A DNA stretch of 28,384 nt from CAZUFB01 sp048173955 (GTDB lineage Bacteria > Actinomycetota > Coriobacteriia > Coriobacteriales > UMGS124), in NCBI GenBank assembly GCA_048173955.1, contig DBEYOB010000009.1:1-28384 (forward strand), in the 5' to 3' direction. Positions 7,446-15,540 of the stretch are shown here, one piece after another. Numbering within the stretch: position 1 is the stretch's first letter; every line of letters starts with the position of its first letter. Made by a program: the position numbers and the translations under genes. Under the pieces are notes generated by a model. The model saw only the letters and a program-made list of their open reading frames with translations, did no database searches and was not told where the DNA came from.

Positions 7446-8327
7446 CTAGCGGTTCTCGACGGCGTCGTAGTAGAACAGCGCGAGCGTGCCCGGGCCCGAA
7501 TGGGCGCCGATGACCGGGTCGACGTAGGTGATCAGCGGCTCGGGCGCCCCGTAGCGCTCGACGAGCATGCCGGCGAGCTCGCGCGCGTCCTCGAGGCAGT
7601 CGCCGTGCGAGATGTAGACCGTCTGCTCGGAGGCGGGCATGCACGCGAGGGACCTGCCGAAGTTGTCGGCCAGGGCGGCGATGGCCTTGCGGCGGCCGCG
7701 GACCTTGTCGACGACCTTGAGGGTGCCCGCCTCGTCCATGTGCATGACGGGCTTGATCGACAGCGCGGTGCCGAACACCGCGGAGACCGCGGAGACCCTG
7801 CCGCCGCGCTTGAGGAACATGAGGTCGTCCACCGTGAACCAGTGGCATATGTTGAGGCGGTGCCCCTCCGCCCAGTCGGCGCACTCGTCCACGGACGCGC
7901 CCCCGTCGCGCATGCGCGCGACGTAGGTGATGAGCAGGCCCTGGCCCGCGCTCGCGGCGAGCGAGTCGACCGAGCGCATCCTGCGCTCGGGGTGGCGCGC
8001 GGCGACCTCGGCGACGGCGCGCGAGCACGCGTCGAACGTCCCCGACAGCCCCGAGGAGAACCCTATGTAGAGCAGGTCCTGCCCCGCCTGGGCGCACGCC
8101 TCCGCGACCGCGGCGGCCTCGACCTGGCTCGCGAGCGTCGTGGTGACGACCTTGCCCGAGCGCATGGCCTCGTAGAACGCCTTGAAGTCGGCCTGCCTGC
8201 CGTCGGTGTAGCTCGTGTGCTCCTCGCCGTCGAGGAAATAGCGCAGCGGGATCAGCGCGAGGCCGTAGGCGTCCACGAGCTCCTGCGGCAGGTTGCAGCT
8301 CGTGTCGGTGAGGATGGTGAAGCCCAT
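7446..8327 (-). CDS. DegV family fatty-acid-binding protein
   Basis: DegV (EDD domain) proteins bind a fatty acid molecule, and in Firmicutes such proteins can serve as FakB subunits presenting fatty acids to the kinase FakA. The 293-residue length is typical. The N-terminus MGFTILTDTSCNLPQEL carries the DTSC/DSxS ligand-binding motif, and the SSGLSGT segment (about residue 95) is the second conserved loop. The C-terminal half has GPGTLALFYY. The start is the ATG at 8327, seven bases after GAAAGGA. A longer reading upstream lacks a ribosome site and overlaps the promoter. It follows hemH after 46 bases. No fakA gene is in the window, so the kinase partner is unknown. Confidence 0.9.
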   Translation of the reverse strand: MGFTILTDTSCNLPQELVDAYGLALIPLRYFLDGEEHTSYTDGRQADFKAFYEAMRSGKVVTTTLASQVEAAAVAEACAQAGQDLLYIGFSSGLSGTFDACSRAVAEVAARHPERRMRSVDSLAASAGQGLLITYVARMRDGGASVDECADWAEGHRLNICHWFTVDDLMFLKRGGRVSAVSAVFGTALSIKPVMHMDEAGTLKVVDKVRGRRKAIAALADNFGRSLACMPASEQTVYISHGDCLEDARELAGMLVERYGAPEPLITYVDPVIGAHSGPGTLALFYYDAVENR

Positions 8328-8364
8328 GGCGCGTCCTTTCGACGACGATGTCCGAAGCGAGCCC

Positions 8365-8393
8365 ATTATACGCCTAGGTCAGGCGGCGCTCCA
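8365..8393 (-). promoter_or_regulatory. Putative degV promoter
   Basis: A perfect TATAAT -10 box occurs on the minus strand at 8370-8365. A weak -35 (TGGAGC, 8393-8388, 3 of 6 matches) lies 17 bases upstream inside the 3' end of hemH. TATAAT is rare in this GC-rich sequence, and its position 38 bases before the degV ATG is sensible. It would let degV be transcribed apart from the ileS operon. Confidence 0.5.
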
Positions 8394-9366
8394 CGACGTC
8401 GGCGACGGCGCGCATGAACGCCGGGTCGTCCCCCAGGCAGGGGACGTAGGTGAAGCGCCCGTCGGGTACGAGGCGTTCGAACGCCTCGCGCTGCTCGACG
8501 TCGACGTCGAAGTGGGTCTCGAGGCACTCGCATGCGAAGCCGGGGGCGACGACCGCCAAATCGGTCACGCCGGCCGCAGCGAGTTCGGGAATCACGTCCT
8601 CGCAGGTCAGTGGCCCCAGCCACGGGCGCTTGTCGAACACCGACTGGAAGCCGATGCGCCACGAGCCCTCGGGGACGCCCAGACGGCGGGCGACCCCGCG
8701 GGCGGTGCGCTCGACCTGGTCGCGGTAGACGTCGCCCGCGTCGACGTCCTTCTGCAGGGTCGAGTGAAACGTGAACACGAGCGCGTGGCGCCCGTCGTCC
8801 GCCCACGACCAGCCGCTGCGGCGCACCGAGTCGGCCAGGGCGTCGAGGTAGCCCGGCTCGTCGCAGAACGAGTCGACGAAGTCGACCGACGGGATGCGGA
8901 CGCGGCGCGCGAGCGCCTCGAGCACCGCCTGGGCTATCGCCCCGTTGGTGACCGAGGCGTACTGGGGGTACAGCGGCAGCACGACGAGCCGGTCGCACGA
9001 CCGCGCGTCGAGCAGCTCGGCCAGCGCGTCGGGAAGCTCCGGGGCGCTGTAGAGGCAGCACCACGCCACCTCGACGTCGCCGCGGCCGTCGCCGTCGAGC
9101 AGCCCGCGCAGCGCCGCGGCCTGGCGGGAGGTGCCCACGGCGAGCGGCGACCCCTCGGGGAGCCAGACGGAGGCGTAGCGCTCGGCCGAGCGGGCCGGGC
9201 GCCTGGGGAGGATGAACAGGTGCAGGATGGGCAGCCACTGCCAGCGGGGAAGGTCGACGATGCGGCGGTCGCCCAGAAAGCGGCGCAGGTAGGCTCTGAC
9301 CGCGCCCTCCTCGGGCGCCTCGGGCGACCCGGTCGCCACGAGCAGGACTCCGGTGCGGTGGGACAT
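8374..9366 (-). CDS. hemH: Ferrochelatase (protoporphyrin or coproporphyrin type)
   Basis: Ferrochelatase inserts ferrous iron into a porphyrin. In Actinomycetota the substrate is usually coproporphyrin III (then called CpfC); the sequence does not settle which. The 330-residue protein starts with the family's GVLLVATGSPEAP strand. It holds the metal-site His201 in VFTFHSTLQKD, the SVFDKRPWLGP segment that corresponds to SRxGxxPWLxP, and Glu283 in GFACECLETHFD. Thr-Leu replaces the Gly-Ile-Pro or Xaa-Leu-Pro that normally follows the catalytic His region. The ATG at 9366 has CGGAGTGA upstream and begins four bases after the preceding glycosyltransferase stop, so the two are co-transcribed. 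No other haem genes are in the window. Confidence 0.9.
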   Translation of the reverse strand: MSHRTGVLLVATGSPEAPEEGAVRAYLRRFLGDRRIVDLPRWQWLPILHLFILPRRPARSAERYASVWLPEGSPLAVGTSRQAAALRGLLDGDGRGDVEVAWCCLYSAPELPDALAELLDARSCDRLVVLPLYPQYASVTNGAIAQAVLEALARRVRIPSVDFVDSFCDEPGYLDALADSVRRSGWSWADDGRHALVFTFHSTLQKDVDAGDVYRDQVERTARGVARRLGVPEGSWRIGFQSVFDKRPWLGPLTCEDVIPELAAAGVTDLAVVAPGFACECLETHFDVDVEQREAFERLVPDGRFTYVPCLGDDPAFMRAVADVVERRLT

Positions 9367-9370
9367 GGCG

Positions 9371-10687
9371 TCACTCCGATGTCAGGTCGTCGATGGACTT
9401 GGAGATGGTGTGCCTGGTGGGGATCCAGTCGACCTTCTTGACCGCGGCGACCAGGGCGATGGGCACGTAGCTCAGCATGAACACCGGGAAGGTGAACAGG
9501 TTCATGACCACGTGGGCCCGCGTCGCGTGGATGTTCTTGCGCTCGGTGGCGCAGGTGAGGACGGCGAGCAGGAAGAACGTGACGTAGAAGCTCACGAAGG
9601 TCATGCAGAACGAGCCGAGGCACATCCTGACCTCGGCGTTCGAGATGATCTCGGGGAACAGCAGGCCGACAAGCAGGTAGAGGCCGTTGACGGCCGCCGA
9701 GACCAGCGTCAGGATCATGGCGGGCGCGATGGTCATCAGCATGTCGTAGGCGGCGAACCCTCCCCTGCGGCGGGCGGGCCTGCCGGCGGCGCCCCCCCTC
9801 GGGGCGCCGTGGAACCAGCTGCGCGCCAGGGACCCGCCGTACTTCGCGAACACCTGGTAGAAGCCCTTCGTCCAGCGCATGCGCTGCTTCCAGGAGGCGG
9901 CGAAGGTCACCGGCTGCTCGTCGTAGAACATCGCGCGGTGCGCGTAGCCGATGCGGTAGCCGTTGACGGCGCAGAACACGGAGAACTGGATGTCCTCGGT
10001 CAGCAGGTGGAAGTCCCAGCCCCGCATGCGGCGGACGAGGTCCGCCGAGATCAGGTAGCCCGTCCCCGAGATGGCGCACGACGTGCCCAGGATCATGCGG
10101 GCGTTGTTGAGGTAGGTCGCCTCGCGCATGAACCACGTGCCGTAGCCGCGGCTGATCCAGCTCGAGTCGAAGTTCTTCGAGTTGCGGTAGCTGGTGATGG
10201 CGGCGAAGTCGCCCGAGTCGAAGACGTTGTTCATCTCGCGGACGTAGTCGCGGGTGATCACGTTGTCGGCGTCGAACACGATGAAGGCGTCGTGGCGGCC
10301 GGGGTAGTCGCGCAGCACGCACCGCAGGCCGAAGTCCATGACCCAGCTCTTGCCCTTCTGGCCCCCTCCCGGGCGCTCGTAGACGACCGCCCCCGCGTCG
10401 CGGGCGACCTGGGCGGTGTCGTCGGTGCAGTTGTCGCAGAAGACGAACACGTCGACGAGCTCCGAGGGGTAGTCCTGCGCCTTCATCGAGCGGATGAGCT
10501 CCCCGATGACCGCCCCCTCGTTGTGCGCGCAGATCACGAAGCCGTAGGTGTGCAGGGACTTCGCCTCGCGATAGGGCGCATGCCGGTAGCGGAACACCAC
10601 GAAGATGTAGACGAACTGGTAGAAGAAGGCGACGACGAAGAACGCCAGGATCGCCAGGTTGAAGATCACGATCGGGGACAGCTCCAT
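9371..10687 (-). CDS. Membrane-bound family 2 glycosyltransferase
   Basis: A processive-type inverting glycosyltransferase that would use a nucleotide sugar and act at the inner face of the membrane. The 438-residue protein has an N-terminal membrane helix (about residues 5-28), a GT-A catalytic domain with ICAHNEG, the DxD as D139-A-D141 in FDADN, the TED motif with E231-D232, and the QRMRW motif at 268-272. It then has several C-terminal membrane segments between about 330 and 430. This D, DxD, TED, QxxRW order is that of cellulose or hyaluronan synthase relatives. An Arg/Gly-rich insert (GAPRGGAAGRPARRRGG, around 295) interrupts the gating region. The ATG at 10687 is preceded by GAGG at long spacing; a GTG three codons upstream is possible. 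The product polymer cannot be told. Confidence 0.85.
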   Translation of the reverse strand: MELSPIVIFNLAILAFFVVAFFYQFVYIFVVFRYRHAPYREAKSLHTYGFVICAHNEGAVIGELIRSMKAQDYPSELVDVFVFCDNCTDDTAQVARDAGAVVYERPGGGQKGKSWVMDFGLRCVLRDYPGRHDAFIVFDADNVITRDYVREMNNVFDSGDFAAITSYRNSKNFDSSWISRGYGTWFMREATYLNNARMILGTSCAISGTGYLISADLVRRMRGWDFHLLTEDIQFSVFCAVNGYRIGYAHRAMFYDEQPVTFAASWKQRMRWTKGFYQVFAKYGGSLARSWFHGAPRGGAAGRPARRRGGFAAYDMLMTIAPAMILTLVSAAVNGLYLLVGLLFPEIISNAEVRMCLGSFCMTFVSFYVTFFLLAVLTCATERKNIHATRAHVVMNLFTFPVFMLSYVPIALVAAVKKVDWIPTRHTISKSIDDLTSE

Positions 10688-10745
10688 GCGGGACACAACC
10701 TCGTCAGCAGGCCGACCTCCCTCGCAGGGGGCGGCGTCGTATCGG

Positions 10746-11783
10746 TCACCAGCCGCGCTCGCGCAGCTCCAGCTCCTCCTCCAGGCGCCCGAGCACCTCG
10801 CGCCCCCGGGCCGTGCGGCCCATGGACGCGCCTTCAAGCGATTCTAGGACTTCGCACAGCTCCCATGTCGGAGGATCGACGAATTCCATAGGCGCCCCCG
10901 TCGCCGGATGGTCGAAGGCGAGGCTCCACGAGTGGAGGAACTGCCGGTCGAGCCCCCGGTCGCGCGCGGCGTCCCTCCTGCCGTAGAGCTGGTCGCCGAC
11001 GACGGGGTGGTGGATGTAGGCCATGTGGACGCGGATCTGATGTGTGCGCCCGGTGAACAGCTTGCACTCGAGCAGCGTGTAGCCGTCGTCGCGCCTCCCC
11101 GCCTCGAAGCGCTCGAGCACCGAGAAGGTCGTGACGGACTGCCGGGCGGCGGGGTCCTCGCTGACGGCCATGCGCAGCCGGTCGCGCGACGAGCGGGCGA
11201 TGGGGGCGTCGACCAGGCCGGTGTCGGGGGCGATGTAGCCGTGCACGAGCGTCACGTAGCGCCGGTCGACCGAGCGCAGGCGGATGGCCTCCTGCAGGGC
11301 GCCCTGGGTCTCGTCGTCCTTCGCCGCCAGCATGAGGCCCGTGGTGTCCATGTCGAGCCGGTGCACGATGCCGGGCCGGTCGTCGCCCTGCAGCGTGCCG
11401 AGGTGCTCGATGCCGCAGTGCGCGACGAGCGCGTTGGCGAGGGTGTGCGACGGGTGTCCCGGCGAGGGGTGGCACACCAGCCCCCGCTGCTTCGACAGCA
11501 CGATGAGGTGCTCGTCCTCGTAGCGGATGTCGAGCGGTATGCGCTCGGGGACGAGCACGGCGCGGTCTTCGGGCGTTTCGGGCAGGTCGGCCTCGATGCG
11601 GTCCCCCTCGGAAAGCGCATGCTTCTTCGAGGCGACGGTCTCGCCGTTGACGCGCACCGAGCCCGCCTCGATGAGCCTGACGGCGGCGGAGCGGCTCTCG
11701 AACGCCGAGAGCGACCCGAGGAACGCGTCGAGCCGCTCCCCGTCGCCCTCCGTTCCGACCAGCACGCGATACGTGTGGCTCAC
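10746..11783 (-). CDS. rluD: RluD-like 23S rRNA pseudouridine synthase
   Basis: A member of the RluA family that converts specific uridines of 23S rRNA to pseudouridine. The 345-residue protein has an N-terminal S4 RNA-binding domain (RLDAFLGSL... SAAVRLIEAGSVRVNG), then the catalytic domain with the signature HRLDMDTTGLM in which Asp144 is the nucleophile, and later GRTHQIRVHM. A C-terminal extension of about 30 residues (MGRTARGREVLGRLEEELEL) is Arg/Glu-rich. The start is the GTG at 11783, whose first bases overlap the lspA stop as GTGA, with a strong GGGAGAGGAGGGG site upstream. The lspA-rluD overlap is a common arrangement in bacteria, which supports RluD over RluA or RluC. Confidence 0.92.
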   Translation of the reverse strand: MSHTYRVLVGTEGDGERLDAFLGSLSAFESRSAAVRLIEAGSVRVNGETVASKKHALSEGDRIEADLPETPEDRAVLVPERIPLDIRYEDEHLIVLSKQRGLVCHPSPGHPSHTLANALVAHCGIEHLGTLQGDDRPGIVHRLDMDTTGLMLAAKDDETQGALQEAIRLRSVDRRYVTLVHGYIAPDTGLVDAPIARSSRDRLRMAVSEDPAARQSVTTFSVLERFEAGRRDDGYTLLECKLFTGRTHQIRVHMAYIHHPVVGDQLYGRRDAARDRGLDRQFLHSWSLAFDHPATGAPMEFVDPPTWELCEVLESLEGASMGRTARGREVLGRLEEELELRERGW

Positions 11784-12337
11784 GAATCCCCTCCTCTCCC
11801 GGTCGCCCGTCCCGCGCCGGCGGCCTCCCCCTCGTCGGGGTCGGCTCCTCCGCGGGCGGCGTCCTGGCGCCAGTACAGCACGAACGCGACGACGAAACCG
11901 CACGTGATGGCGATGTCGGCGACGTTGAAAACGGGGAAGTCCACGAAGGTGGTCCGGAAGAAGTCGGTGACGGCGCCCTGCGCGAGGCGGTCGATCATGT
12001 TGCCGACGCCGCCGCCCGCGACCGCGCCGAGGGCGACCGTGAGGGCGGCGCCCGGGCGGCCGCAGACGACGTAGGCCGCGCAGGCGCAGGCGATGAGCGC
12101 CGCGAGGGCGGCGAAAAGCCATGCGCCGCCCTCGCCCATCCCGAACGCGGCGCCCCGGTTCAGCACGAGGCTGAGGTCCATCACGCCCGGGACGAGCGTC
12201 ACGGGACCCTCCGCCAGCAGCCGGCGCATCAGGGCCTTCGTCGCCTGGTCGACCGTGACGACAACGACGAAGGCCGCGAAGAACAGGGCGATGCGCCTGC
12301 CGCGGCCCGCGGGGCGCACCGCCTGGGACCGCGCCAC
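11780..12337 (-). CDS. lspA: Lipoprotein signal peptidase (signal peptidase II)
   Basis: LspA removes signal peptides from prolipoproteins in the membrane. The 185-residue protein has four predicted membrane segments, the VDQATKALMRR motif after the first, NRGAAFG in the conserved second region, and the aspartyl dyad as D116 (GNMIDRL) and D141 (FNVADIAI). The N-terminus and the C-terminal tail are Arg/Gly-rich. The start is a GTG at 12337 with GGGGGAGTAG overlapping the ileS stop; the gap to ileS is only six bases. It overlaps rluD by four bases. The tight ileS-lspA-rluD order suggests one transcript under the ileS T-box. Confidence 0.94.
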   Translation of the reverse strand: MARSQAVRPAGRGRRIALFFAAFVVVVTVDQATKALMRRLLAEGPVTLVPGVMDLSLVLNRGAAFGMGEGGAWLFAALAALIACACAAYVVCGRPGAALTVALGAVAGGGVGNMIDRLAQGAVTDFFRTTFVDFPVFNVADIAITCGFVVAFVLYWRQDAARGGADPDEGEAAGAGRATGRGGDS

Positions 12338-12343
12338 GGCGGG

Positions 12344-15130
12344 CTACTCCCCCGCGGCGGCCAGGGCGTCGCGGCAGCGCGCGCACAGGCCGTCCGCGCC
12401 GAGCTCGCGGATGTTCCAGCATCGCGGGCACTTGTCGCCCGGGGCGACCGCAACCTCGCACGAGACCTCGTCGACGTCGTCGGCCGACAGCTCGACCGAG
12501 GCGACGATGCACAGCTCGGCCATGTCGACGCCGGACGACGCGAGGGCCGCGGCGACCTCGCGCGGCGCGCGCACCGATACGGCCGCCTCCTGGCTCTTGC
12601 CGATCAGCTTGGCGTTGCGCGCCTCTTCGAGCGCCTTCGTCACGACGTCGCGCACGGCGATCGCGGCGTCCCACGCCGGCATCAGCCCCTTCGCCTCGTC
12701 CGACCCCATCGGCGGGCGGTACCAGTCGAGCAGCGCGGCGAAGCGCTGGCCGCAGCGCATCGACGCGGGCAGGTAGCCGAAGACCTCGTCGCAGGTGAAC
12801 GCGAGGATCGGCTGAAGGTCGCGCAGCAGCATGTCAAGGATGTGCGCGAGCACGGTCTGGGCGCTGCGGCGCTCGCGCGACGCAGGCGCGCCGCAGTAGG
12901 TGCGGTCCTTCACCACGTCGAGATACACGTTCGACAGCTCGGTGACCACGTAGTCGTAGAGCGCGCGGTACACGCCGTTGAAGCGGTAGCCCGCATAGGC
13001 CTCCTCGACTTTGGCGTGGACCTCGCACATGCGCGCGAGGGCGATGCGGTCGACCGGCACGAGGTCTCCCACCGCGAGCGCGTCGACGGCCGGGTCGAAG
13101 TCGTAAAGCTCGGAGAGCAGGAACCTGAAGGTGTTGCGGAAGCGGCGGTAGGCGTCGCTCGTGCGCTTGAGGATCTCGTGGTCGATCGAGACGTCGGTCG
13201 ACGTGTCGACCGAGGCGACCCACAGGCGGATGATGTCGGCACCCATCTCGTCGCAGACCTTGTTGGGGTCGATGACGTTGCCCAGGGACTTGGACATCTT
13301 CCGGCCCTGGCCGTCGAGCGTGAAGCCCTGGCTCACCACCGCGCGGTACGGGGGCTTGCCGAACGCGCCGACGCTCGTGAGCAGCGAGCTCTGGAACCAG
13401 CCGCGGTGCTGGTCGGAGCCCTCGAGATACATGTCGGCGGGATAGGTGAGCTCGGGGCGGGTGCGGCACACGGCGTCCCAGGAGACGCCCGAGTCCCACC
13501 ACACGTCGAGGATGTCGGAGTCGGCCTTGAGGTTACGGCCGCCGCACGAGGGGCAGACGCACGCCTCGCCCAGGTAGTCCGCGGGCTCGTCGGTGAACCA
13601 GGCGTCGGAGCCCTTCTCCCTGAACAGGGCGATGACCGCGTCAAGCGTGGCGTCGTTCATGACCTTCTCGCCGCAGTCGGCGCACGTATAGCTCGGGATC
13701 GGCACGCCCCAGTTGCGCTGGCGCGAGATGCACCAGTCGGGACGGCCCTCGACCATCGAGCCGATGCGCTTGCTCGCGTGGGCGGGATACCAGGCGACGT
13801 CGTTCTCGATGGCGTCGAGCGCCGCGGCGCGCAGGCCCGTCGCGTCCATCGAGACGAACCACTGGTCGGTGGCGCGGAAGATCGTGGGGCGCTTGCAGCG
13901 CCAGCAGTGGGGGTAGGAGTGGTTGATGTCGCGGCGCGCCACGAGCGTCCCGCGCTCCTGGAGCCAGGCGATGATCTTGGGGTTCGCCTCGTCGGTGTCC
14001 ATCCCCGAGAAGGGGCCGCCCGTGCCCAGGCCCTCGCCGGAGTAGAAGCGCCCGTCGTCGTCGACGGGCATGGTGATGGGCAGGCCGAATCGGCAGCCGG
14101 CGTTGTAGTCGTCGACGCCGTGGCCGGGCGCGGTGTGGACGATGCCGGTGCCGTCGTCCATCGTGACGAAGTCGGCGCAGATGAAGCGGCCCGTCTCCTC
14201 CGGGAAGATCGGGTGGCGGTACGCAAGGCCTTCGAGCTCCTCGCCGCTCGCCTCGAAGCCCTCGACGAGCGCGGGCTCCCAGCCGGCGGCGGCGCAGACG
14301 GCCTCCACGCGGTCGCGCGCCACGATCTCGGCGCGGCCGTCGTGGGCTACGGCGACGTAGGGGGCGTCGGGTTTGAGCGTCACGCCCGCGTTGGCCGGCA
14401 GCGTCCAGGGGGTCGTGGTCCAGATGACCACGTCGGCCGGCCCGTCGAACGCCTCGAGCCCCGCGGGCTTCCCGACGAGCTCGAAGCGCACGTAGATGGA
14501 GGGGCTCACCTCGTCGGCATACTCGATCTCGGCTTCGGAGAGGGCGGTGTGGCAGTGCTTGCACCAGTGGACCGGCTTGCGGCCGCGGTAGATGGCCCCC
14601 TTGTCGAAGATCTCCTTGAAGACCTCGATGTCGGCGGCGTCGTGCTCGTGGTAGAGGGTGAGGTAGGGGTGGTCCCAGTCGCCCAGGACGCCGAGGCGTT
14701 TGAAGCCGGCGCGCTGCAGGTCGATGTTCTCGACCGCGAACTGCTGGCACAGCGCGCGGATCTCGGCCGTGGGGGTCTCGTTGAACTTCGCCGTCCCGAG
14801 CTTCTCCTCGACCTTGTGCTCGATGGGCTGGCCGTGGCAGTCCCAACCGGGGACGTAGGGGGCGTAGCGGCCCCGCATCGTCCAGTAGCGGTTGATGATG
14901 TCCTTCGAGATCTTGTTCATCGCGTGGCCGATGTGGATGGGGCCGTTCGCATAGGGCGGGCCGTCGTGCAGGACGAACTTGTCGTGCCCCTCGTTCTTCT
15001 TGAGCGCCAGCTCGTAGACGCCCTCCTGCTCCCAGCGCGCCAGGCGCTCGGGCTCGCTCTTGGCGAGGCCCGCGCGCATCGGGAAGCCGGTCTGGGGAAG
15101 GTTCATCGTGCCCTTGTAGTCGTTTGCCAC
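12344..15130 (-). CDS. ileS: Isoleucine-tRNA ligase
   Basis: IleS charges tRNA-Ile with isoleucine and edits valine. The 928-residue protein begins VANDYKGTMNLPQTGFPMRAG, a normal bacterial IleS N-terminus. It carries HIGH in GPIHIGHAMNKISKD (about residue 65), the tryptophan-rich editing-domain motif WTTTPWTLPAN, GWFQSSLL before the catalytic loop, KMSKSLGNVI (about residue 610), and a C-terminal zinc ribbon CPRCWNIRELGADGLCARC. The start is the GTG at 15130, with AGGAAGGA about ten bases upstream. A longer reading frame upstream belongs to the T-box leader and is not protein. Expression should be induced when uncharged tRNA-Ile accumulates, through the leader at 15161-15445. Confidence 0.97.
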   Translation of the reverse strand: MANDYKGTMNLPQTGFPMRAGLAKSEPERLARWEQEGVYELALKKNEGHDKFVLHDGPPYANGPIHIGHAMNKISKDIINRYWTMRGRYAPYVPGWDCHGQPIEHKVEEKLGTAKFNETPTAEIRALCQQFAVENIDLQRAGFKRLGVLGDWDHPYLTLYHEHDAADIEVFKEIFDKGAIYRGRKPVHWCKHCHTALSEAEIEYADEVSPSIYVRFELVGKPAGLEAFDGPADVVIWTTTPWTLPANAGVTLKPDAPYVAVAHDGRAEIVARDRVEAVCAAAGWEPALVEGFEASGEELEGLAYRHPIFPEETGRFICADFVTMDDGTGIVHTAPGHGVDDYNAGCRFGLPITMPVDDDGRFYSGEGLGTGGPFSGMDTDEANPKIIAWLQERGTLVARRDINHSYPHCWRCKRPTIFRATDQWFVSMDATGLRAAALDAIENDVAWYPAHASKRIGSMVEGRPDWCISRQRNWGVPIPSYTCADCGEKVMNDATLDAVIALFREKGSDAWFTDEPADYLGEACVCPSCGGRNLKADSDILDVWWDSGVSWDAVCRTRPELTYPADMYLEGSDQHRGWFQSSLLTSVGAFGKPPYRAVVSQGFTLDGQGRKMSKSLGNVIDPNKVCDEMGADIIRLWVASVDTSTDVSIDHEILKRTSDAYRRFRNTFRFLLSELYDFDPAVDALAVGDLVPVDRIALARMCEVHAKVEEAYAGYRFNGVYRALYDYVVTELSNVYLDVVKDRTYCGAPASRERRSAQTVLAHILDMLLRDLQPILAFTCDEVFGYLPASMRCGQRFAALLDWYRPPMGSDEAKGLMPAWDAAIAVRDVVTKALEEARNAKLIGKSQEAAVSVRAPREVAAALASSGVDMAELCIVASVELSADDVDEVSCEVAVAPGDKCPRCWNIRELGADGLCARCRDALAAAGE

Positions 15131-15160
15131 CTGCCTGGTCCTTCCTGTCTCTTCCGGAGC

Positions 15161-15203
15161 GCGCAAAAAGGCGCCCCGTCCCGTTTTGCTGGGACGAAGC
15201 GCC
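15161..15203 (-). terminator. T-box terminator of ileS
   Basis: On the minus strand the arms GGCGCTTCGTCCC (15203-15191) and GGGACGGGGCGCC (15182-15170) pair over 13 positions with two U-G pairs, and are followed by TTTTTGCGC. The 5' arm contains CTTCGTCCC, which in the alternative fold pairs with the antiterminator. It is therefore the regulated terminator of the T-box. Confidence 0.88.
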
Positions 15204-15445
15204 TGCATGCCCCGGGCAGGGGCGGTGACTTCGTTTGTAAACCACCCAGCGAGCGGACGTCCGCGTACTCGGCCGGCCTTGACGGAGGCCGCTTCCGGCG
15301 ACGCCTACTGGGAGTGCGCGCCCGCCGCGCGGGCGCCCGTTCGGGCCGCGGCTCCGGGGTGATCTTCGCACGGACGCGGCCGCGGGCTCCCACCGTCCCC
15401 GCTCTCTCGTGGCCGCGCGCCCCGCGCTACTCGTCCCCATCACAG
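15161..15445 (-). promoter_or_regulatory. Isoleucine T-box riboswitch leader
   Basis: The 410-base gap 15131-15540 is filled mainly by a T-box. Stem I shows the AGAGAGC and GGUGGGAGCC signatures. Its specifier loop GAAGAUCACC holds the isoleucine codon AUC at 15363-15361. The antiterminator is GCUGGG (15250-15245), a bulge starting UGGU (15244-15241), and ACGAAG (15234-15229). These pair with the contiguous CUUCGUCCCAGC at 15199-15188. UGGU would pair with the ACCA end of uncharged tRNA-Ile. Binding would block the terminator at 15161-15203 and switch on ileS and the genes after it. The terminator shows control is transcriptional. The bulge is ten bases, longer than the classical seven. The promoter is not clear; TACCCT near 15459 is a weak -10. 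Confidence 0.88.
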
Positions 15446-15540
15446 CTTTGGGGCATAGGGTAGCACGCCGCGGGGAGCGCTGTGCGCGGCGGGGGCGGCG
15501 GGCGCCATCTTTCCACACGGGGGCGCGCTCCGGGCACGCC

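Noticed and set aside
5619..8417. A 932-codon open frame on the plus strand across leuS, guaB and degV
   Set aside because: It is antisense to three well-identified genes, has low-complexity Val/Gly/Arg/Asp content and no recognisable domain. Such frames are expected at this GC content.
12842..15463. An 873-codon open frame on the plus strand opposite ileS
   Set aside because: Antisense shadow of ileS with no ribosome binding site or family; GC-rich codon bias keeps stops out of this frame.
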